A DNA stretch of 64,000 nucleotides from Bacteroidales bacterium (GTDB lineage: Bacteria > Bacteroidota > Bacteroidia > Bacteroidales > P3): the NCBI GenBank assembly GCA_017480785.1, contig JAFURZ010000007.1:205800-269799 (forward strand), in the 5' to 3' direction. A model generated the notes under the pieces. The model had not been told where the DNA came from, did not search any database, and saw only the letters and a list, made by a program, of their open reading frames with translations. A program made the translations under genes and the position numbers. Shown here piece by piece: positions 27,788-35,762 of this stretch (positions are counted from its first letter, which is position 1; each line of letters begins with the position of its first letter).

Positions 27788-27802
27788 GAAGTTGTATCTT
27801 TG
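27772..27802 (+). promoter_or_regulatory. Promoter of the DUF4143 ATPase gene
   Basis: TTTG (27772-27775), exactly 19 bases, TATCTTTG (27795-27802), 22 bases before the ATG at 27825. The -33 box is the left arm of the third palindrome. Confidence 0.8.
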
Positions 27803-27824
27803 CATCGCAATAAAGCGATACGCC

Positions 27825-29030
27825 ATGATACTCAAACAGCAAATTATCCAAGTGATAGACAACCAGATACACTGGTTGAGAAACAACGACAGAGGAATCC
27901 TCAGGGAGCAAAGAGAAACCCTGAAAGCCATTCCCGGCTTTGCAACAATCATCACTGGCATACGGCGATGTGGGAAAAGCACGCTTCTCATGCAGCTCAT
28001 GTCACAACATCCGCAGAGAGAAACCCTCTACCTTAACTTCGAGGACATACACCTCATCGGATTCAACGCCGGCGACTTCCGGCAATTACACGATGTCATC
28101 ACCGAGAGGAAGGCACAGCTCCTGTTTTTCGACGAGATACAGCTGGTGAATGGATGGGAGCTGTTCATCCATCAAATTCTGCGGGAAGGATACCTGGTGT
28201 ATATCACCGGCTCCAACGCCTCGATGCTCAGCGTAGAACTAGGGACCAACCTCACCGGCCGACACCTCTCGTTCGAGCTCTTCCCTTTCTCCTACAAGGA
28301 ATTCCTCCAGTTCACCCGTCAACGGCAAGGAGAGAAAAGCTTTGTCGACTACCTGAAAAAGGGAGGCCTGCCTGAATATCTGGCAAACCTCGACACCCGC
28401 ATTCCTGCCACCATGCTCGACGACATCCTGGTCCGTGACATCGCCATCAGGCATAGCCTACGCAATATGGAGCCCCTGAAGCGACTGGCCCTATACCTGC
28501 TCACCAACACGGCCAACCTCTTCTCTGGCAACAGGCTTGTTTCCATCGTCGACAACGGAATAACCACCTCGACAATACTTGAATACATCGACTACATGCG
28601 CGATGCATACATCATCGACACCATCGGACAATACTCCACCAACATGCGCGCCACGACACGAAACCCCAAAAAGGCCTACGCCTTCGACACAGGGCTCTCC
28701 CACGCCGTAAACCTCTCCGGGTCCGACGACCTGGGCCACCTGTTGGAGAACTACCAGTTCCTGCAACTGCGCAAAAGGGCAAAAGACCACATCTTCTACT
28801 ACAAGGGGCAAGGCGAATGCGACTTTGTGGTGACAGGGAACAACAACACCCCCCAAGAGCTCTACCAGGTGTGCCTCAACCTGACCAACGAGAACCTCAA
28901 CAGGGAAATCGGCGGACTGCGTGAAGCCATGAGGGAGCTGCATGTTGCGGAAGGCCATATCGTCACCCTGGGCAGCAGCGACACCCTCACTGTCGAGGAG
29001 GGGGTGATAAAGATAGGCAGGGCGTATTGA
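27825..29030 (+). CDS. AAA ATPase with DUF4143 domain
   Basis: 401 residues from MILKQQIIQVIDNQIHWLR; the ORF could be extended upstream, but that would start inside the operator array. Walker A GIRRCGKSTLLMQLM (about residue 45) and Walker B LLFFDEIQLVNGW (about 105) define the AAA_14 ATPase domain; the C-terminal ~200 residues are DUF4143 (RAKDHIFYYKGQGECDFVV). These proteins are abundant, often strain-variable, and of unknown role; a link to mobile or defence functions has been suggested but is not established. Here it is alone, with a dedicated promoter and a three-palindrome array. Confidence 0.88.
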   Translation: MILKQQIIQVIDNQIHWLRNNDRGILREQRETLKAIPGFATIITGIRRCGKSTLLMQLMSQHPQRETLYLNFEDIHLIGFNAGDFRQLHDVITERKAQLLFFDEIQLVNGWELFIHQILREGYLVYITGSNASMLSVELGTNLTGRHLSFELFPFSYKEFLQFTRQRQGEKSFVDYLKKGGLPEYLANLDTRIPATMLDDILVRDIAIRHSLRNMEPLKRLALYLLTNTANLFSGNRLVSIVDNGITTSTILEYIDYMRDAYIIDTIGQYSTNMRATTRNPKKAYAFDTGLSHAVNLSGSDDLGHLLENYQFLQLRKRAKDHIFYYKGQGECDFVVTGNNNTPQELYQVCLNLTNENLNREIGGLREAMRELHVAEGHIVTLGSSDTLTVEEGVIKIGRAY

Positions 29031-29065
29031 TAAAGTATAAAAAATATTAAAAAGCGAAGTTTTTT

Positions 29066-29095
29066 CTTGTATGTCAGAAAAAGTTCGTAATTTTG
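29066..29095 (+). promoter_or_regulatory. Promoter of the first small lipoprotein
   Basis: CTTG (29066-29069), 18 bases, TAATTTTG (29088-29095), then CACCCGCTTTTGAG, the same start sequence as the two tRNA promoters. ATG is 48 bases downstream of the -7 box. Confidence 0.7.
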
Positions 29096-29142
29096 CACCC
29101 GCTTTTGAGAAGGAAATATTAACCCAAAAACAATAAAAAACA

Positions 29143-29811
29143 ATGAAGAACATTTTCAAATTCTTAGGCATTGCCTTGATGGCAAGCGCAATGATGGTCG
29201 CCTGCGGCGAGAAGGAAAACACCGACCCCACCGACACCACCCCCACCGTTAACCCCACCCCCGATCCCACTCCCGCCACCGCCAGCATTGACGTGACCTT
29301 CGGCGCCACCCAGTGGAGCACCGATGCCAACTCCGCCGCCCTGCTTTACACCGGCTACATCAGCCAGTACAATGTCATTGAGGCCCGCGTCTTCAAGACC
29401 GCCCAACAGTACCCCTTCTTCGACTACACTGGCACTATCACCGGCGGCACCTACGAGCTCAGCGCCACAACCGGCATCCAGAATGAAGGTACCGACAGTG
29501 CCTACGTTTACTATTCCTGGCCCAACGATGCCAGCTACATCAGCATCTTCTACGCCGATGACAACTACTTCGCCTATAGCACCAACAGCCAGGGTAACGC
29601 CATCTACACCGGCGACTGGCACCCCGTTACCGCCAAGGTCACCATCAACGCTTTCGATGCCAACACCCTGAAGACCACCTTCAGCATCGAGGCCACGATG
29701 TATGACTACGAGAGCTGGTACTACATGGAGGTCAACGACGCCACCGATGCCGACACCAAGACCTTCAAGGCCACCATCAACGACTACCAGTTCACCAACT
29801 GGACCAAGTAA
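29143..29811 (+). CDS. Lipoprotein of unknown function
   Basis: 222 residues with a lipoprotein signal (ALMASAMMVAC, Cys20), an 18-residue Thr/Pro/Asp spacer (TDPTDTTPTVNPTPDPTPAT) and a beta-rich domain with repeated aromatic strands (FGATQWSTDANSAALLYTGY, WYYMEVNDATD). It would be displayed on a flexible stalk on the membrane surface. No family is recognised. It has its own promoter. The next gene starts with a very similar signal peptide 25 bases on, so the two are probably co-transcribed. Confidence 0.65.
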   Translation: MKNIFKFLGIALMASAMMVACGEKENTDPTDTTPTVNPTPDPTPATASIDVTFGATQWSTDANSAALLYTGYISQYNVIEARVFKTAQQYPFFDYTGTITGGTYELSATTGIQNEGTDSAYVYYSWPNDASYISIFYADDNYFAYSTNSQGNAIYTGDWHPVTAKVTINAFDANTLKTTFSIEATMYDYESWYYMEVNDATDADTKTFKATINDYQFTNWTK

Positions 29812-29836
29812 GCAAACCAACTAAGACAGCAACAAG

Positions 29837-30232
29837 ATGAAAAAAACATTCAAATTCGCCGCCGTTGCTTTGATGGCCTGCGCCATGCTGGTTGCCTGCA
29901 AGAACAACAGCACCGAGGCCACCGACACCATCCCCGCCGACACTATCCCCGTCGAGGCCGTGATGGAGGCCGAGGAGGAGATTGACACCGTCGCCGTTGT
30001 CGAGGAGGTCAAGCCCGCCACCAAGGTCACCAAGAAGAAAGACCAGAACGCCGCCCCCGCCGAGGCCACCACTGCCAAGACGGACATCAATGGCAACACC
30101 AACGCCGCCGGCAGAGCCTCTGTAGCAAGAGGCCCCAAAGAGGCCACCAACAATGGTGCTGTCGGAGAAGAGGCGACCAAGGTCACTGCACCGACTAGCA
30201 ACACCAATCCCGCTGCCCGTGGAAAACGCTAA
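29837..30232 (+). CDS. Small low-complexity lipoprotein
   Basis: 131 residues: a lipoprotein signal (ALMACAMLVAC, Cys21) and then a low-complexity chain rich in Ala, Thr, Glu and Lys (EATDTIPADTIPVEAVMEAE, then TKKKDQNAAPAEATTAK) with no predicted globular domain. Its signal peptide closely matches those of the genes at 29143 and 31490. A strong terminator follows at 30263-30301. Function unknown; possibly a structural or surface-charge lipoprotein. Confidence 0.6.
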   Translation: MKKTFKFAAVALMACAMLVACKNNSTEATDTIPADTIPVEAVMEAEEEIDTVAVVEEVKPATKVTKKKDQNAAPAEATTAKTDINGNTNAAGRASVARGPKEATNNGAVGEEATKVTAPTSNTNPAARGKR

Positions 30233-30262
30233 AGTGTTTTTCCTTCCAGCGTAAAAACCAAA

Positions 30263-30301
30263 CAAAGAGAGTCCGTACAACAAAGGTACGGGCTCTCTTT
30301 A
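30263..30301 (+). terminator. Terminator after the lipoprotein pair
   Basis: AAAGAGAGTCCGTAC and GTACGGGCTCTCTTT form a ~15-bp stem (one G-T pair) around a short loop AACAAAG, ending in TTT. Confidence 0.8.
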
Positions 30302-30315
30302 ATATAACGCAAGCC

Positions 30316-30810
30316 ATGAAAAAGACACCCGTCATCATCGCCCTGTCCCTGCTGGCGTTTGCAGCCTGCAAACACGAGGACCCCCTGCTCCACAACGCGC
30401 AGAAATACATCCAGGCCCTGGCCGACTACGACTTCGAGGAAGCCCGGCGCTATGCCACCCCCGAGACCTACGAGATATCACTGAAATACTTCGAGGAATC
30501 GGTCATGCCCGGACTGGACTCCTCGTTCCTTGAACACAACACCCCCGCCACCATCAGGATAGACTCCGTCGCGTTCCTGTCCGACACCCAAGCCACGGTC
30601 TACTACAACAAAAAGACCCCCCTCACCAATGCCAACGCCACGGCCGACATGCGGCTCCGCGACGGCCAATGGCTGGGGCACCTGCTCGTCAGCCCCATCT
30701 CCTTCCACATCACCAACAGCGATAGCGACAGCCTCGCGCAACGTCCGCTCCAACAGCAAATCGACTACTCGAAAAGGGCACCGCGGAAGAGGACTCCCGC
30801 CAAGGAATAG
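30316..30810 (+). CDS. DUF4878-like lipoprotein
   Basis: 164 residues. MKKTPVIIALSLLAFAAC gives a lipobox at Cys18. The following ~95 residues (YIQALADYDFEEARRYATPE, VYYNKKTPLTNANATADMRL, DGQWLGHLLV) have the helix-plus-sheet pattern of NTF2-like DUF4878 lipoproteins. The C-terminus is basic (YSKRAPRKRTPAKE). The role is unknown. The repeat-rich gap 30811-31072 separates it from convergent genes. Confidence 0.6.
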   Translation: MKKTPVIIALSLLAFAACKHEDPLLHNAQKYIQALADYDFEEARRYATPETYEISLKYFEESVMPGLDSSFLEHNTPATIRIDSVAFLSDTQATVYYNKKTPLTNANATADMRLRDGQWLGHLLVSPISFHITNSDSDSLAQRPLQQQIDYSKRAPRKRTPAKE

Positions 30811-30859
30811 CCCCCCCCTCTCCCCCCGCACCCTCCGCCCCACATCCCCTCGGCCATTT

Positions 30860-31072
30860 CCACGGTTGTTCTTTTACTGTTCTTTTACTGTTCTTTTACT
30901 AAAAAGCGTAATACTACCGTAAAACGACCGAAGAACAGCCGGCGAACACCCTGAGGATGTGGGGATTTCTACGGTAGTATTACGGTAGTACGACTACAGT
31001 TCGACTTGGAAAAAGCGTAATACTACCGTAAAACTCAAGTCGAACTGCAGTCGAAAACCTTGAGGATATGGG
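30860..31072. repeat. Composite family B repeat
   Basis: Starts with three exact tandem TGTTCTTTTAC units (30867-30899), then GCGTAATACTACCGTAAAA and a GAAGAACAGCC unit. The second half has interleaved arms: B = TTCTACGGTAGTATTACG (30966-30983), A = CTACAGTTCGACTTG, B' = CGTAATACTACCGTAAAA and A' = CAAGTCGAACTGCAG, followed by the shared block AAAACCTTGAGGATATGGG. It occupies the whole space between convergent genes. Confidence 0.85.
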
Positions 31073-31411
31073 TTACCGGGGCCCAGCCGCGCGGGCTTCG
31101 AGGCGGGCGACGACCGAGTCCTGTATGGCCTGGTAGGCGTCGAGGTGATGCGAGTAGTAGTCGAGGCTGAGCTCGACCTGGCGGCGGGTGATGCCGTGGG
31201 CCTCCAGGATGCTGTCGTAGCCTTGGTAGAGGCGGTCGGGCATGGTGTCGTAGCGGTAGCGGGTGCCGACGGCATAGATGCCTTCCTGGAGGTAGGCGTC
31301 GGCAAGGAAGGCGGTCATCTGCCCGTGGTCGAGCACGCCGTCGGGCAGGGGGTTGCGGTGGCATGCGGCGACGAGGAGCAGCAGCGGGAGCAGCAGGGCG
31401 GTCTTTTTCAT
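31073..31411 (-). CDS. DUF4296 domain lipoprotein
   Basis: 112 residues: lipoprotein signal with Cys17 (LLLLVAAC), then an all-helical DUF4296 domain (LPDGVLDHGQMTAFLADAYL, YQGYDSILEAHGITRRQVEL). The family is found only in Bacteroidetes and has no known activity. Its stop codon lies directly at the edge of a family B repeat; the last residues (ARAAGPR) come from sequence next to the repeat and may be slightly extended. Confidence 0.78.
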   Translation of the reverse strand: MKKTALLLPLLLLVAACHRNPLPDGVLDHGQMTAFLADAYLQEGIYAVGTRYRYDTMPDRLYQGYDSILEAHGITRRQVELSLDYYSHHLDAYQAIQDSVVARLEARAAGPR

Positions 31412-31433
31412 TGCGGATGGCGGTTCAGGGACA

Positions 31434-31475
31434 AAAAAAGACAGGCCCGGCCTGTTGGCGACGGACCTGTCTGTG
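31434..31475 (-). terminator. Terminator of the Cys-rich lipoprotein gene
   Basis: On the minus strand GACAGGTCCG and CGGGCCTGTC pair around an ~11-base loop and are followed by seven Ts, 16 bases after the stop at 31490. Confidence 0.8.
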
Positions 31476-31489
31476 TGGCATGCAAGAAG

Positions 31490-31936
31490 TTATTTCTTCT
31501 TGGTGAGTTGCTTGGAGAGCTCGGCGGCGCCGGCTTTGATACCCTCGTTGGCGGCTTCCTTGACGGCAGCGGTGGCTTTCTCCTTGACACAGCTGTTGAA
31601 CTCAGCCTCCATGGCGGCCTTGAACTCGTCGTTGTCCTGGTAGGCGGCGTAGCTCTGGGCGATGATGCTCTTGATGCAGCTCTCGACGCTGGCGGCGTCG
31701 GTCTTGTAGCAGTTGCACTTGGCCTGGCCAGCCTCGCGGGCGGCGTTGAGCATGGCCTCGTGCTCGGCATCGCTCATGGTGGCAGCCTCGACGGGAGCCT
31801 TCTCGCAGCAAGCGGCCTCCTCGACGGTGGCTTCAACGGTGGAATCGACAGCCTCTTCAGCGGTCTTGTGACCACAGGCAACGGTCATGGCGGCGACGAA
31901 AAGGGCGCAGCCAACAAAAGTCAGAACTTTCTTCAT
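31490..31936 (-). CDS. Cys-rich small lipoprotein
   Basis: 148 residues from MKKVLTFVGCALFVAAMTVAC (lipobox Cys21); the longer frame to 31990 begins upstream of the likely promoter and lacks a signal sequence at its start. The mature chain is helical and Ala/Glu-rich, with ACCEKAP, KCNCYKTD and a DAASVESCIKSII segment giving five further cysteines, an unusual number for such a protein. Function unknown; metal binding or disulfide cross-linking is possible. A -7-like box TATTTTTG lies at 31995-31988. Confidence 0.65.
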   Translation of the reverse strand: MKKVLTFVGCALFVAAMTVACGHKTAEEAVDSTVEATVEEAACCEKAPVEAATMSDAEHEAMLNAAREAGQAKCNCYKTDAASVESCIKSIIAQSYAAYQDNDEFKAAMEAEFNSCVKEKATAAVKEAANEGIKAGAAELSKQLTKKK

Positions 31937-32088
31937 TTTACTGTTTTTTAAGGTTATACAATTGTTTCTATCTTTTCTTTCCGAAGGCAAAAATACAACT
32001 ATTTGGCTAAATATTAAAGGACTATATTGTTAAATGATATTAAAAGTCGTTTCAGGGTGGTTCCGCTGGGGAGAGGGCATAAAAAAAG

Positions 32089-32163
32089 TGGGAGTAACAG
32101 GGATCGAACCAGTGACCTCCTGCTTGTAAGGCAGGCGCTCTGAACCAGCTGAGCTATACTCCC
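32089..32163 (-). tRNA. tRNA-Val (anticodon TAC)
   Basis: Acceptor GGGAGTA pairs with TACTCCC, the anticodon loop CTTACAA gives TAC (reads GTA), and the T arm is CTGGTTCGATCCCTG. CCA is not encoded. Its own promoter lies at 32182-32212, overlapping the end of the exporter gene region. Confidence 0.94.
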
Positions 32164-32181
32164 ATGGTTTAAATCGGGGTG

Positions 32182-32212
32182 CAAAGATACACACTTTTCG
32201 CCATACGGCAAA
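32182..32212 (-). promoter_or_regulatory. Promoter of tRNA-Val
   Basis: On the minus strand TTTG (32212-32209), 19 bases, TATCTTTG (32189-32182), then CACCCCG. The -33 box begins 3 bases after the exporter stop codon. Confidence 0.8.
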
Positions 32213-32214
32213 AT

Positions 32215-34062
32215 TTATTTCTCAAAGGACTGCATGTCAACCAATTTACGGTAGATGCCGTCGGCCGAGACGAGCTCTTCGTGGGTGCCCTGTTCCACAA
32301 TACGGCCATGGTCGAGGACGACGATGCGGTCGGCATGTCGGATGGTGGCCAGGCGGTGGGCGATGACGACGGCGGTGCGGCCGCGCATGAGGGCGTCGAG
32401 CCCCTGCTGCACCTGCTGCTCGGACTCGGAGTCGAGGGCCGAGGTGGCCTCGTCGAGGAGGAGGATGGGGGTGTTGCGCAGCACGGCGCGGGCAATGGAG
32501 AGGCGCTGGCGCTGGCCGCCGCTGAGGTTGAGGCCGCGGTCGCCGATGACGGTGTCGTAGCCGTCGGGCAGCGACATGATGAAGTCGTGGGCGTTGGCCA
32601 CGCGGGCGGCCGCCTCTATCTCGGCCTGGGTGTAGCCCTGCGAGCCGAACGAGATGTTGTTGGCCACCGTGTCGTTGAAGAGTATGCAGTTCTGGCTGAC
32701 GAGGCCGAAGAGGGCACGCAGCGAGTTGATGTTGGCCTCCTTGATGGGGTTGCCGTCGATGGTGATGAGGCCCTCGGTGCAGTCGTAGAAGCGGGGCAGG
32801 AGGTCGACGAGGGTGCTCTTGCCGGCACCCGAGGGGCCTACCAGGGCGATGGTCTTGCCATGGGGGATGGTGAGGCTGACATGGTCGAGCACCGTGTGGC
32901 GCTCCTTCGCGGTGGAGCCCTGCGGGGCCTCCTCGTAGCTGAAAGAGACGTCGTGGAGCTCGATGGCGTGGTGGAATCCGTCGAGGACCTTGGCGTCGGG
33001 GGCTTCGAGGATGACCTCGTCGGCGTCGAGCACCTCGAGGAAGCGTGCCGCCGAGGCGGAGCCTTTCTGCAGGCTGTTGTAGGCCTTGACAATGGCCTGG
33101 ATGGGCGGTATGAGGCGGGCAAAGACGATGACGAAGAAGATGAACACCGAGGGATGGATGCTTCCGTCGATGACTTGCCAGCCGCCAACGATAAGGATGA
33201 AGACGAGCGCCAGGGTGCCGAGTATCTCGGAGAGGGGGCTGGAGAGCTCGCGGCGGCGCGTCACCCGCACCATGGAGCGGGCATAGTCGGCGTTGAGGCG
33301 CCGGAAGCCCTGCTCCCGCCGCTCCTCGCGTCCGAACGACTTGATGGCCCTCAGGTTGGCCAGCGACTCGTCGAGCCAGGCGAAGAGTACGCCCAGGCGC
33401 GACTGGCCGAGCTGCGAGTTGCGCTTCAGGCTGCGCCCTATGCGGGCGATGAGCCATACCCCCACCGGCAGCACCACCAGGAAGAGCACGAAGAGGCGCC
33501 ACGAGACAAAGAGCAGCATGAAGGAAAAGACAATGACGTTGACCGGGTCCTTGACGAGCGACTGGAGGGTGCTCACCACACTCCACTCCACATCGAAAAG
33601 GTCGTTGGCCATGCGGCTGATGAGGTCGCCCCGCCGTTTGCGGTTGAAGTAGCTGATGGGGAGGATAGTGACGCGCCGGTAGATGTCGTTGCGCAAGTGC
33701 TCTATCATCCCGTTGCGGATGGTGCTGAGGAATGCCAGGGCGAGGTAGCGGAAGAGGTTGCTCAGCAGCGAGCAGGCCAGGTAGCCGCCCGCCACAGCCA
33801 ACAGGCACGGCCACAGGCCATAGACCCCGCGCCAGCCGTGCAGGTGCCAGAAGGCCCAGTCGGTCAGGGCCTGCTGGTTCAATGCGAAGGCAGGCTGCGT
33901 GGCGGCGACCTCGCCGGTGCCGAACAGCAGCTCGACGAAGGGCACTATCATCACGTAGGACCCCAGGTTGAAGAGTATGTGCAGCACATTGAAAAGAACA
34001 TTGCAGCCAATCTGCCATGGGTAGTAGCGCAGGTAGCGGAATATGCGGAGGATGGGCTTCAT
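32215..34062 (-). CDS. ABC exporter, MsbA/lipid flippase type
   Basis: 615 residues from MKPILRIFRYLRYYPWQIG. Six membrane helices lie in residues 1-320, followed by an ATPase domain: Walker A LVGPSGAGKSTLVDL (about 405), Q-loop LVSQNCILFNDTVANNI, signature LSGGQRQRLSIARAVL, Walker B ILLLDEATSALD and H-loop VIAHRL. Such half-transporters work as homodimers; MsbA moves lipid A core, others export drugs or peptides. The longer 668-residue frame is rejected because the ATG at 34062 overlaps the upstream stop (ATGA). Last gene of the sufC-sufD operon. Confidence 0.9.
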   Translation of the reverse strand: MKPILRIFRYLRYYPWQIGCNVLFNVLHILFNLGSYVMIVPFVELLFGTGEVAATQPAFALNQQALTDWAFWHLHGWRGVYGLWPCLLAVAGGYLACSLLSNLFRYLALAFLSTIRNGMIEHLRNDIYRRVTILPISYFNRKRRGDLISRMANDLFDVEWSVVSTLQSLVKDPVNVIVFSFMLLFVSWRLFVLFLVVLPVGVWLIARIGRSLKRNSQLGQSRLGVLFAWLDESLANLRAIKSFGREERREQGFRRLNADYARSMVRVTRRRELSSPLSEILGTLALVFILIVGGWQVIDGSIHPSVFIFFVIVFARLIPPIQAIVKAYNSLQKGSASAARFLEVLDADEVILEAPDAKVLDGFHHAIELHDVSFSYEEAPQGSTAKERHTVLDHVSLTIPHGKTIALVGPSGAGKSTLVDLLPRFYDCTEGLITIDGNPIKEANINSLRALFGLVSQNCILFNDTVANNISFGSQGYTQAEIEAAARVANAHDFIMSLPDGYDTVIGDRGLNLSGGQRQRLSIARAVLRNTPILLLDEATSALDSESEQQVQQGLDALMRGRTAVVIAHRLATIRHADRIVVLDHGRIVEQGTHEELVSADGIYRKLVDMQSFEK

Positions 34063-35762
34063 TGCAGGCGGATTTGAGATTGCTTGATATCGGTGCCGCC
34101 ACGGGCTGTCAGCCGTTCGGCCCTGATGCCCTTTTGCCGCAGGCTGTCGACCGCCGCCTGGGCGTCGGCCGCCTTGGGGCTCTCGACGACGATATGCACC
34201 CGGGGATGCTCCACAAGCCACTCCTTCAAGGCGTCAAGGGCGGGCTCAGACAGCGCTATCGCCGTCAGCGAGTCGGCCTGCCTCACCGTCCTGCCGTCCA
34301 GGTCCCGGGCCTTGCCGCAGAGGATGACGGGCAGCGGACCGTCGATGAGTACCGCAGCAGTATATTGTTCAGAGAGCATCAGCACGGTATCACGGTGCTC
34401 CGAAGCCAGATGGATGCGGCACAGGCGCATGGGCTCCGGCCGTGCGGCGGGGTAAAGGTCGAACAGGAAGACGTCGCTGCTGCGGGCGTCCTCCGGCTTG
34501 GCGGCATAGTAGGCCTGACGGCCGTCGGCCGTGACTCCGAAGGACACGGCATCGTCCTCGCCGTTGATGGGCAACCCCAGGTTGGTGGGGCGGTTGCCGT
34601 AGGGGTCGGCGAGGTCGGAGAAGTAGACGTCGTAGCCGCCGAAGCCCTGCCACCCGTCGCTGAGGAAGTAGAGCGTGCGCCCGTCGGCAGCCAGGAAGGG
34701 GGCCTTCTCGTTGCCGGCGGTGTTGATGTTGGTCCCTAGGTTCTCCGCACGACTCCAGTCGCCGTTCTTCAGCCGATGGCAACGCCAGAGGTCGATGCCG
34801 CCGGCCCCGCCTTTGCGGTTGGAGGCGAAGATGAGCGTGCGCCCGTCGGCGCTGACGGAAGGTTGCGATTCCCAGGTGCGGTCACCGTTCACCTGCGGCC
34901 CCAGCGGCTCGGGCTCCTGCCACACTCCCTCCACGCACCGCACACGGTAGATGTCGCTGTTGGCATAGCCCCCGCTGTTACGAATGACGGAATAATAAAG
35001 CTCCGACCCGTCGGCCGTGAGGCTGACCATGCCCTCCGGGTCACCGCTGTTGAACGGGGGCGGCAGCTCCACGCCCTTGCTGAAAGCCGTGTCGCCCAGC
35101 CGCTTGCTGCTGTACAGGCGCCACTGCTTCTGCTCCAGTTCCCGGCTGTAGAAGGTGCGCTCCGACGATACCGGGACCTCCCTGAGGTAGTAGAAGGTCT
35201 GCCCGTCGGGGCTGAGGTAGGGCAGCAACTCGTTTTGGCGCGAGCTGACGCCCTCCACCCGACGTGGGTCGAACGGAGCCATATTGAGCATTGCCTCGGC
35301 CAGGAAGCGCGACCAGTAGAGGTAGTTCGACGCCTCCTCATAGACGGCCATCCAGGCGGCATTGTCCGTGCCGTTGGAAAGTTGGAAGTAGCGGTCGAGC
35401 TCGGCCACCGCCTCGTCGAACCGGTCGTCGGTGTAGTGTACGAGACCCATGTAGTAGTGGGCCAACGCATCGGGGTAGTCGGGGTCGAGCTCTATGCATC
35501 GGGTAAAGTAACGGCGGATGGCGGCGGTGTTGAAGCCGTCCTTGACAGCCGTCATGCCGAGCCAGAACTGCACGTCGGCCGACTTGGGGTTGCGTCCCGC
35601 CAGGCGGCGCAGCTGCTGTGCAGCCTCACGGTACTGGTGCTTCCCGTAGCAAGCCACGGCCTTCTCGTAGGCTGCCTTGTCGCCCTGCTTCACACCGCAC
35701 CCCTGCCCCATCGCCATCAGCGGCAGGCAGACAAGCAGCAGCAGGTGTACGAGGCGACGCAT
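34059..35762 (-). CDS. TPR, beta-propeller and OmpA-like envelope protein
   Basis: 567 residues. Signal peptide (1-19), TPR repeats (about 30-135: YEKAVACYGKHQYREAAQQL, YYMGLVHYTDDRFDEAVAEL), a six- or seven-bladed PD40 propeller (about 165-430: QPSVSADGRTLIFASNRKGG, KAPFLAADGRTLYFLSDGW) and a C-terminal segment (about 490-567) resembling a degenerate OmpA peptidoglycan-binding domain. This order recalls PorE-type T9SS or OmpA-family periplasmic proteins; the OmpA part lacks the canonical NxxLSxxRA motif, so peptidoglycan binding is uncertain. It overlaps sufD (TGATG) and the exporter gene (ATGA), so all four are translationally coupled. Confidence 0.78.
   Translation of the reverse strand: MRRLVHLLLLVCLPLMAMGQGCGVKQGDKAAYEKAVACYGKHQYREAAQQLRRLAGRNPKSADVQFWLGMTAVKDGFNTAAIRRYFTRCIELDPDYPDALAHYYMGLVHYTDDRFDEAVAELDRYFQLSNGTDNAAWMAVYEEASNYLYWSRFLAEAMLNMAPFDPRRVEGVSSRQNELLPYLSPDGQTFYYLREVPVSSERTFYSRELEQKQWRLYSSKRLGDTAFSKGVELPPPFNSGDPEGMVSLTADGSELYYSVIRNSGGYANSDIYRVRCVEGVWQEPEPLGPQVNGDRTWESQPSVSADGRTLIFASNRKGGAGGIDLWRCHRLKNGDWSRAENLGTNINTAGNEKAPFLAADGRTLYFLSDGWQGFGGYDVYFSDLADPYGNRPTNLGLPINGEDDAVSFGVTADGRQAYYAAKPEDARSSDVFLFDLYPAARPEPMRLCRIHLASEHRDTVLMLSEQYTAAVLIDGPLPVILCGKARDLDGRTVRQADSLTAIALSEPALDALKEWLVEHPRVHIVVESPKAADAQAAVDSLRQKGIRAERLTARGGTDIKQSQIRLQ

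Noticed and set aside
34063-34221. 53-residue extension of the ABC exporter
   Set aside because: It overlaps the upstream gene fully, and the ATG at 34062 shows the usual ATGA coupling and membrane-domain start.
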